DNA of 64,000 nucleotides from Capsicum annuum (lineage: Eukaryota > Streptophyta > Magnoliopsida > Solanales > Solanaceae). A program made the position numbers and the translations under genes. The stretch covers positions 85,758,521-85,822,520 of the forward strand of contig NC_061118.1 of NCBI RefSeq assembly GCF_002878395.1, in the 5' to 3' direction. Every line of letters starts with the position of its first letter. The stretch's first letter is position 1. This document shows positions 56,321 through 64,000 of this stretch, piece by piece. A model generated the notes under the pieces. That model saw only the letters and a program-made list of their open reading frames with translations. It was not told the origin of the DNA and made no database searches.

Positions 56321-56390
56321 AAATTTCTTTCTAGTCATGTATCTAGAACATATGCCATCAAGGACCCATATTTTTTTTATAGTTTTTTGC
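56321..56390 (-). pseudogene. Element K protease motif
   Basis: IWVLDGICSRYMTRKKF on the minus strand corresponds to the copia protease start W-x-LDSGCSRHMTG; the D-S-G triad reads D-G-I, so it is inactive. Confidence 0.75.
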
Positions 56391-57984
56391 AGAGGTGTTC
56401 CTGCAAAACAAAAAGAATAATTATCCTTAGGTACCCAAGTATTTATGGGTCCTTATGGATTAGAGGTTCTTTCTTTAAGTTTCCAAACCCACGTGCTGCC
56501 AGGCTTTTGCCTGTATCTATAGGATTAATGCCCTTTTTTTCTGCAGATAGAGCAGAACGGTCCTCAAGAGGAAAAAGAGGTCTTGGCTGATTTTAATGAT
56601 CCCAGTGAGGAACTTGAGTTGTTTTTAAAAGAATTTGATCTTTCAAAACTGTAGCTGGGGATTTCTTGAAACTGTTTAAATTTTTTTACATCATGAAGCT
56701 CTTCAAGAAGCAAGTCAATTTCAATTTGACATGCTTTGATTTTTATTTGATAGTTTCTTCGCTCCTCTTTGAGTTTTCATTTAAATCATGCTTCACAACC
56801 TTTCTTCTCTTGGGCAATCTTATTAAATTCATCTATGAATTTTTGAAGCTCGTCGGTTATCATATCTAAATTATATTAAAGAATATTATAGTTATGACAG
56901 TAGTGAAGTCTTACCTCTGTAGGATCACTTATTTCCATGAAGCACATATTGACAACTTCTACATCTTCTTTAGATTCATCTTTATCACTCCAGGCTAAAA
57001 AGTTTTTATTCTTTCTAGGTGTTCTTTTTCTTAACTCTGGAAAATTTTGTTTGAAATGGCCAGGCCTTCCAAAGCGATAACAACGTTCATCGTTTCTAGT
57101 GGAGTCATTATTTTTGGATCCTTGGGATCTTTGTTGTATCTGTCTCATGATATGCCTTAATCCACGATTAATGAGAGCCATCCCTTTGCTATTAGTATCT
57201 TCTAGAATTTCCTCTTCTTTGGTTGGAGAAGCATTGAAGGCTACTGGTTTCTTTTTTTCATCCTTGTGGTACCTGTTGATATAATTTCTTTCATATGTAA
57301 TGATGTTACCTCGTAGTTTGTCTTATGTCATGTCGTGTGGATCTTCCCCTTCCAAATTGGAAGCCATAGTATCCCAAATCTTTGGAATACTTTATACTAA
57401 CTTCTATACTTGCAAGTTATATGGATAGATCATCCCCAATGATTTCAGTTTGCATATTATTTTACTAAATCTGGAAAACATTGTTTCAATATTCTCATTC
57501 TCTTCCATCTTGAATAGGTCGAATTTATTAACCAGGGAGACAATTTTTGACTTTTTGAATTTGGTGGTTCCTTCATAGGTTACCTCTAATTTGTCCCATA
57601 TTTCTTTTTGCAGTTTGTAAATTTGATATCTTGTTGTATTCTTCTCCACTAAATGCAGAAAAAACCAAACTTATAGCACGTGCAATAGTTTGTATTACCT
57701 CTTGTTTTTCTTTTGTGACCTCAAAACTTCCAAGGTATTATATACCAGTACTACTATTTGTCTTTGTCCTTTGGCTTCTCCTTGTGTCTTGGAATCGGCT
57801 TTGGACTCTTCTTGATGATGACCCAGGCTTGGAAATCATTTGATTGGACAAAGATTTTGAACCTATTCTTCCAGTTAGAGTAGGGTTGTCCATAAAAGTA
57901 TGGTGGTCTTGTGGAGGAGTGACCATCCTGGAGAAGAGCACCGAGAATTTGATAATTTTCCATTTGATCTTTGCTCACTTTCAT
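56391..57984 (-). pseudogene. Element K gag
   Basis: ATG at 57984; early RPPYFYGQPYSNWKNRFKIF and SNDFQAW are the copia gag N-terminus. 57649-57404 has LQKEIWDKLEVTYEGTTKFK and FKMEENENIETMFSRFSKII, the UBN2-type core. 57181-56876 holds the zinc knuckle CYRFGRPGHFKQNFPE (two of its Cys changed to Phe) and an acidic region. A coiled-coil part with DLLLEELHDVKKFK lies near 56700 and a second CSICRKKGH motif near 56530. Large gag with extra Cys/His motifs suits Sireviruses. Several frameshifts. Confidence 0.83.
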
Positions 57985-58006
57985 TTAGGCAATATTGTTG
58001 GTGTGA

Positions 58007-58022
58007 CCTGCTCTGATACTAA
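58007..58022 (-). other. Element K primer-binding site
   Basis: TTAGTATCAGAGCAGG on the minus strand, one change from the initiator tRNA-Met site. Confidence 0.85.
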
Positions 58023-58023
58023 T

Positions 58024-59053
58024 TGAAATTTAAAAGGGGGTGAATTAAAAAAAAATTGTGAGTTGACTACTGACTCTTCACCATCGACTTTCCCGCAAAT
58101 TAGTACACTTCATAAGACATATTAGATTTAAAACAATTAAGCAAATAAATAATTGAACATAAAGTAAAGACACAAAAATTTATCCTGGTTCGAAACACCA
58201 ATGTGGTGCCTACTTCCAGTCCCCTTGGGTTTCAAAGTTTCCTTAGATCGTTCAGTGTCGGCCTCGAGTACAGTGATGGGAAACAAGTTTTGAAGGCTTA
58301 TTTTTCTCTTCAGATCTTATGAAACAGCTTTAGTTAATGTTACAAAGTTGACTCGATCTTACTTTTTATATAAAAATTGTAAACTAAAAGTTACAAAGCC
58401 TTTGAGACAGTTTGATATTCTTCTTTGAAGTTGCGTAACCTATGTTTGTCTTCAGTCTTCTTCTTTTATAATCTTCGGCTGCTACTCTTTATAAGGAAAC
58501 CCAAGAGATTTCTTATCAATCAAGGATTTGAATTGATTCCTTGATTAAGGAATGTAGCTGTATGATATTTCCATATCAGATATATCCATATACGGATTTT
58601 ACCCACATCCATATCAGATATGTCCGTGACATTTGCTTTCTTTTGGTGTTGTAGTGATTTATACTTTTCCAAGTGTGTTTCTAATCTTTTCTCCCTCTTA
58701 CTTAGCTGTGATTGATCTAATTTGACATTTATTGAGGGACTGAGATTCTCCTTCCCTTTATCTCATTTTGATTGGTTTTCTTAGATTGTGTGAATCATGA
58801 ATTGATGTCCTTCCATTTCTGGAGCCGGCTTTCTTTATCCTTCCAATATTAGTAGTCGTCACTATCTTTTTTGTTACGTTGCTCCTCCTTTTATTCTTGT
58901 TTTGAATGATCCACTTGGATGTTGTGGCTAATGATTTTACACCCTTCTATTCTTGTGTGAGACATCTTTTTATCATTGGCAGACATCTAATTTTCCTGCG
59001 AAGATCCACTCATTAGTTAGTTATTATTAAAACCTAAACATAGGAGGCTAACA
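58024..59053 (-). repeat. Element K 5' LTR (1030 bp)
   Basis: Starts TGTTAGCCTCC (59053) and ends TTTCA next to the primer site. TATA-like TTATAAAG is at 58494-58487. CATATCAGATAT-type imperfect palindromes occur at 58571-58587 and 58609-58625. Confidence 0.87.
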
Positions 59054-59575
59054 AATCCTCGAAGCCTCATATGTTCAACCTTAACTTGTTGGCACACCAT
59101 GCATTTAGCCATAAAACTAGCCACATACTGCTTCATGTTGTTCCACCAATACATCTACTTTAGGTCATGATACATTATCTTCAAACCCAGATTAATAGCA
59201 TAGCATGAATTATACGCCTCAGCGAAGATCCTCTCCCATAACCCATCAACATCAGGAACACATAACCTCCCTTGGTACCGCAAGGTACCATCACCACTAA
59301 TCTCAAAGGCCATCACCTTCTGCACACCTATATAACCTTCGATCCTCATCAAGACAAGATTCAACTCTTTATTCTCCTTTACTTCAGCACCAAGAGACGA
59401 CTGCGCAATCTCTTCCACAACTACACCACCATCTTAAGAGTCCAAGAGAAAAACTCCAAGGTTTGCCAAATGGTGAATATCTTTCATCCCTGGATAACCT
59501 ACGAAGAGCATCACTAACCAAATTCGCTTTACTTGGATGATAGTGAAGACTCATCATAATCCTTAAGAAGCTCAA
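59054..59575 (-). pseudogene. Element J integrase N-terminus and RNase H linker
   Basis: 59418-59155 is open: MEEIAQSSLGAEVKENKELN, DGTLRYQGRLCVPDVDGLWE and EAYNSCYAINLGLKIMYHDL, the zinc-binding N-terminus where one expected His (YAIHPG) is Asn. It continues on the other side of K at 51569. Stop codons at both edges. Confidence 0.85.
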
Positions 59576-60026
59576 GCCATCTCCTTTGCTTGAGGTTCAG
59601 CTCTTTCTGAGTAAACACATATTGCAGGATATTATGACCAAAAAAGATATCCATATGCACGCCATATAGATAGTTACAATAGTTCTTCAACACAAAAACC
59701 ATAACAAACAATGCCAATTCATGAGTCGGGTAATTCTTCTCATGCACCTTCAACTGTCTAGAAGCGTAGTCTATCACCTTGCCATGCTACATCAACATGC
59801 AACCAAGCCCCATATAGGATGTATCATAATAGACCACAAATCCATAAGTGCCTTCAGGGAAAGTCAACATTTGAGCTAAAGTTACCTTATACTTAAGCTT
59901 TTCAAAACTACTCTCACAAGCATCCGACCACAAGAACTTCACCTTCTTTTGAGTTAACTTTGTTAATGAGGCAGCTATATAAGAAAAACTTTCAACAAAC
60001 CTCCTATAGTAACCAGTTAAACCCAA
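59529..60026 (-). pseudogene. Element J RNase H
   Basis: 60026-59787 has [40 protein letters not shown] and VVYYDTSYMGLGCM. 59777-59529 has DYASRQLKVHEKNYPTHELA and YVFTQKELNLKQRRWLELLK. The TDHK catalytic segment reads FGHN, so a key Asp is lost. A stop/frame change lies at 59780. Confidence 0.88.
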
Positions 60027-60029
60027 GAA

Positions 60030-60900
60030 GCTTCAAATATCAGTTGGTGTCATGGGTTTATGTAACTTTTTAACCACTGTAACTTTCTGCGGGTCCTTGC
60101 ATGATCCCCTCTATAGAAATAACATGACCTGAAAAAGTGACAGCGTTCAACCAAAACTTATATTTCAAAAATTTGGCATACAATTGTTGTTTCTCCTTTA
60201 GGGTCTACAACACTATACAGAGGTAATTAGCATGATCTACCTCACTCTTAGAATACACAAAAATATCGTCAAGGAACACAATGATAAACAAAGCTAGAAA
60301 TTGCCGAAAGACTCTATTCATCAAATCCATGAATGTCGTCGGGGCATTGGTTAACACAAAAGTTATAAACAGAAACTCAAAATGCCCATACCAGGTACGA
60401 AAGGCATTCTTAGGGATATCCACCTCCCTTATCTTTAACTAATGATACCCAGACTGAAGATAAATCTTAGAGAAAAATTTAGCACCCTGCTACTGATCAA
60501 ACAAATCATCTCTCTTTAAAAAAAGAGTACTATTCTTTACTGTCACCTTATACAACTACCGATAGTCAATACACATCTGAAGGGAACCATCCTACTTATG
60601 CATGACTAAAGTCGATGCACCCCATGAAGACATACTAGGATAGATGAAACCCTTGTTTAAAGGATCCTTTAGTTTCTCCATAAGCTCCTTTAACTCAGCC
60701 AGAGCCATTCTATATAAAGGAATAGAAATCTGATGAGTGTCTAGAACAAGATCAATCCCAAAATCAATCACCTTATTAGGAGGTACACCAGGAAGGCCAT
60801 TAGGGAAGACCTTAGGAAATTTATTCACCATCAGGACGGAATGCAAAGAAGGACCCTCTGAGTTAGAATATTTAACCTAGACTATATGATAGAAACATCC
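60030..60900 (-). pseudogene. Element J reverse transcriptase
   Basis: 60846-60592: VNKFPKVFPNGLPGVPPNKV, MALAELKELMEKLKDPLNKG. 60423-60205: [40 protein letters not shown] and [11 protein letters not shown], with both catalytic Asp kept. Between them (60590-60430) the fingers/palm region is broken by stops. Confidence 0.9.
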
Positions 60901-61017
60901 CGTGGATATCAATCTCCAAGCTCTAAGATATGATATGAACTTGCATTTAGGGGCTAGGGAACCACCCTCCCATTTAATAACTGGCTAATTAGGGAATTTA
61001 AAGATGACTTTATAGGT

Positions 61018-61330
61018 TCAACACTCTAAATAAGCATAGCACGAGTGCAAAAAATCCATCCCCAATATGACTTCAAAATTGACCATGTCTAATTCAAATA
61101 GATCCACCAAGATTTCCCGTCTACCCACTGACACCAAACAACTCCTATAGAAATTTCTAGCCACCACAGAGTTACCCACCAGGGTAGAGGCAGAAAAAAG
61201 GTCTAAAATATACTTAGGACCAAAACAAAAATACACAGCCACAAATGGGGTCACATAAAAATGAATGGAACCAGGATTAAGTAAATAGGACACATCATGG
61301 AAAAGGATTTTCAACCTACCAGTAACGACA
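61018..61330 (-). pseudogene. Element J aspartic protease
   Basis: Open for 98 codons: YLLNPGSIHFYVTPFVAVYF, then FSASTLVGNSVVARNFYRSC, then LVDLFELDMVNFEVILGMDF. The catalytic Asp of the (D)PG motif is Asn, so no activity is expected. Confidence 0.88.
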
Positions 61331-62630
61331 TCAGGTGATGCCTCAGACTCTTGACTAGTAGTGAGAGCATAGAGTTAATTTCGACCAGTGCCAGAATTAG
61401 ATGGTGAACCCTTTGGTCCTAGAACCGAAGAAGAGGCAACAAGAACCTTGTGTTCCCTACAAGAAACCTTACCAACAAGACAACTTCTAATCAAGTACCT
61501 TGGCTTACCATGGATGAAGCACTTTTTCTTTTACTCATCATAGTAACCACGATACAATCTACCACAAAATCTACAGGGAAAATAAGATGGAGCAAACTGG
61601 GCACCACTAGCCTAAGATTGGGCACCCAGTGCCTTATAATTGTTGCTGCTCTAAAAATATCTGAAGCTTGATGACTTTGGGTAGGGAGAACTAGCCATCA
61701 AGTACAACCTAGAATTTCCCCACTTCTTCTTGGGCTATTTCCCACCATCCCTGCCACTCTGCTGTTGGCCAACACCTTGCTCAGAATATCTAAATATCTT
61801 TCTTTGCCTTTTCTAAATCTCTACTTGCTTGATCTTATCTTCCTCTACCTGTTCGATGTACCTAACTAACCTGGAGCTATAAATATCCTTGTTCAAAAAG
61901 GCAATCTTACTCTCCAAAATTAAGTCTTAGGAAAATTCGAAAGTGAACTTCCTCATTCTATCCCTCAAGCTAAAAACCAACTCTGAAGAATACCGACATA
62001 AGTGGTAAAAATTCAAGGAATACTCCTTGATTGACATCTTACCTTGCTTTAGATTGACAAAACCTTCCACCTTTGCTTCCCTTAACTCCAGATGAAATAA
62101 GCATTCCCAAAAACCACTTGAAAAATCATCCTATAGGGATGACTTAACATCATCACCCCTTGATTGTTCCCATTCCTTATACCATTGGTATGCTACGTCT
62201 TTCAGTTGGTAGGTAGCAAATTCCAGACTCTCCACATTGATAGCATGCATAATATAAAATATCTTTTCTATCTCATCCATAAAAGCTTGAGGATCCTCCT
62301 CAACCTTAACACCATTGAACACAAGAGGGTTCAACCTTATAAACTTGATATCTCTTATGGCCTAAAAAATTAGAGTAACAGAAGAACCATGCTCATACTG
62401 AGAGGATAAAAACTATTCCAACAAATGAATAGACTTACAAAACTTCGCATTCATCATATCAGCCTGAGGAGCTCGAAAAGGACTAAAGGGAATTGATGGA
62501 ACTCTAGGAGGACAACAAGGAACTGGACGTCTAGACTAGGTCTGGACCCCATAAGTAGGATATTTCCCATCAACATGTCCTCAAGTAAGATAGACGAGTT
62601 TCCATGAGCTTAAGATCATCAAGGAGGCAT
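61331..62630 (-). pseudogene. Element J gag
   Basis: MPP start at 62630. 62334-62131 is open: FNGVKVEEDPQAFMDEIEKI, FYIMHAINVESLEFATYQLK and DVAYQWYKEWEQSRGDD, the retrotransposon-gag capsid motif. The downstream capsid is broken. The zinc knuckle near 61520-61480 reads CFIHGKPRYLIRSC, with a Cys to His and a His to Tyr change. Parallel to I and C. Confidence 0.86.
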
Positions 62631-62829
62631 GATATAAAAGGAAAACAAACAAAGAATAGAGAAGATTTTAGGATCATAGTCTCTACAGCTTGAAAATAGA
62701 ACACGAGTTAGAAAAACATTCCTGAATGCCTTGTAGCCTATCCCTTATGAGTGTTGTATGATACATACCATTAAAAGTGACTCTACTCAATATAGATTTG
62801 TCGTATACCATATTTACCATGAAGTTGGT

Positions 62830-62842
62830 GCTCTGATACCAA
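62830..62842 (-). other. Element J primer-binding site
   Basis: TTGGTATCAGAGC on the minus strand, perfect initiator tRNA-Met site. Confidence 0.88.
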
Positions 62843-62844
62843 TC

Positions 62845-63747
62845 TAACATGACCCAAACTAGGGCATAGTCATATCGGGCATCTTAAGTCCAACCAGGAC
62901 CAAAGACCATCCCCACTACCTAACCATAACCGCCCTGCACCCTATGTCAGATGAATTCTAAATATATAATAAGATAAAACAAGAATAATTTAAAAACATT
63001 AAGTAAAATCTATAATCTTAATCCAACAACCTTAATCAAATATCTGATTTTTGCCAATACTAATACCAAGGATGACACCAATACTGTCATAGCCCATGCC
63101 CATAGTTTTCTGACAAAGCCTCTATCTAGAATTAATAACATCCGATTGGGATATGCCCCAAACCATAGCAATAGCCAAACCAAATAAATAATAAAAATAA
63201 AAGAAATTCATAGCATGTAATAGAGCCTTTTGGAGTATGGAGGCTCACCACTTCAATCTAACTCAAAGTTGTCCCTGAATCTAAGTTACTAAGTAGGAGA
63301 AATAGTAGTATGGCCGGTTTCTGTATCGTATGGGATACAGTGCCTGAAGATAATTAGCATAGTAAACACTAGAATGTACTCGGGGATAAGATAAAATAGT
63401 GCCAGTAATTCAAAACCAAAGTAAATAACCACATGCAATCACATAGATACAGATATAGATCATGCCAGGATAGGGAACTAGGTTTAGAATGTATTTAAAA
63501 TCTTAACCTGGTCAAAGTAGCTTGATCATGCTTAAACCACCCACGAGCTGTATGGGTTCAACTCCTCTATTGAAAGAGACCCAGTATGTGTTAGCCACAT
63601 GACTGAAGAAAAAAATTTGAGATGACTAGTACATCTCCCAAAACATAAAGTGTGATATCATGCACATGGTCATAATGACAAAACCTCACATCAGCAAATG
63701 TTAGTTTCCAGTGTCGGTCCCCTCAGGACCCTTACCTTCCATCACTT
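62845..63747 (-). repeat. Element J 5' LTR, first part
   Basis: Matches 48094-49010 of the 3' LTR. Similarity stops where the BF-family LTR begins at 63748. Confidence 0.82.
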
Positions 63748-64000
63748 TGTAACACCCCAAATCTGGTACCCAGAATGTTACACGATGTTCATGACCCCAA
63801 GAGACTACAAGCTAACCCATGACATATATCTGTAGCTGAGCACTGAATAATATGCTGTAATATGTAGAATATAAGTTGTAAGGCCATAAGGTTCAAAACT
63901 GAACTAATACTGAATATAAAATAATGTCTGTAATGGAGTATAACAATACCCAAAACTTAAATAATCTATCTGAAACATGTTATAGTCTGAAAGCCTCTAA
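63748..64000 (-). repeat. BF-family LTR, start of another insertion
   Basis: TGTAACACCCCAAATCTGG and the next 150 bases match 2267-2450 in phrase order (ACACGATGTTCATGACC, CAAGCTAACCC, GCCATAAGGTTCAAAAC). It is the 3' end of a minus-strand LTR; the rest lies outside the window. Confidence 0.78.

Larger units (their letters stand above)
51570..59053 (-). mobile_element. Ty1/copia element K, Sirevirus-like, full length
   Basis: 7.5-kb minus-strand element with 1.03-kb LTRs, primer site, gag (57984-56600), protease, integrase, RT/RNase H in copia order (56400-54930), then a 1.6-kb extra ORF (54558-52949), polypurine tract and 3' LTR. LTRs are about 85% alike by eye. Long LTRs plus an ORF between pol and the 3' LTR fit the Sirevirus lineage (SIRE1, ToRTL1, Endovir). 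Target duplication AATAC/AATCC. Internal deletion in RT-RNase H and many stops make it inactive. Confidence 0.85.
48094..63747 (-). mobile_element. Ty3/gypsy element J, split by element K
   Basis: Minus-strand gypsy element inserted in LTR I. From right to left: 5' LTR part (63747-62845), primer site, gag, protease, RT, RNase H, start of integrase (to 59054), element K (59053-51570), rest of integrase (51569-50460), polypurine tract and 3' LTR (50239-48094). The two pol halves join in order across K. All domains are mutated. The 5' LTR is itself interrupted at 63748. Confidence 0.85.

Noticed and set aside
1..64000. Host protein-coding gene, tRNA or rRNA gene
   Set aside because: No exon-intron structure with a recognisable host protein, no tRNA cloverleaf and no rRNA sequence was seen; all longer frames are explained by retroelements.

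Overview
This is repeat-rich plant DNA, almost certainly from a Solanaceae genome. I infer this from the dense nest of Ty3/gypsy and Ty1/copia LTR retrotransposons with initiator-tRNA-Met primer sites, and from a SINE body with a (GTT)n tail of the Solanaceae TS/SolS type at 27.9 kb. I see no convincing host gene, tRNA, rRNA, CRISPR array or bacterial feature. Essentially every coding stretch is a decayed retroelement gene with frameshifts, stops or lost catalytic residues. Most elements lie on the minus strand.

Layout, with letters used throughout. Element C (gypsy, minus): protease fragment 1-363, gag 12709-13839, 5' LTR 14046-16283. It is interrupted by a composite insertion, 364-12703, flanked by a perfect AGTTC target-site duplication. 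That insertion holds a small TRIM-like element (364-982), a remnant of the 3' LTR of element A (988-2265), a foreign LTR of family BF (2267-5610, with two tandem arrays), the gag-pol of element A (5611-9833) and its 5' LTR (10046-12703).

16.6-30.4 kb is a nest of one Athila/Tat-like LTR family (D): two minus-strand 3' LTRs (16629-18033, 18408-19386), a plus-strand copy inserted between them and the coding part (about 21100-25023), a decayed ORF resembling plant transposon-protein domains (25440-26540), a gag fragment carrying the SINE (27839-28796) and a 5' LTR (28938-30396). 30.4-33.25 kb is the 3' part of gypsy element E (minus). 33253-35985 is a 5' LTR of family BF with primer site on the plus strand (F).

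35990-44840 is a Sirevirus-like copia element H (minus) with gag and an extra, envelope-position ORF but no recognisable pol. Exactly at its 5' LTR/primer-site border sits element G (40137-44079, plus), a complete small LTR element with its own LTRs, PBS, polypurine tract and target duplication, but ORFs I cannot assign to any reverse transcriptase, integrase or protease. 44841-48093 is gypsy element I (minus). 48094-63747 is gypsy element J (minus), split in its integrase by a full-length Sirevirus-like copia element K (51570-59053), which carries gag, protease, integrase, an internally deleted RT/RNase H and a 1.6-kb extra ORF before its 3' LTR. A further BF-family LTR begins at 63748 and leaves the window.

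The most interesting items are element G, the extra ORFs of H and K, the paired tandem arrays in the BF LTR, the dispersed GGGACCTGGTCCC palindromes of H, and the TSD-flanked chimeric insertion at 364-12703. Boundaries were read by eye from terminal dinucleotides, primer sites, polypurine tracts and copy-to-copy comparison. Family names rest on motif recognition, not on database searches.
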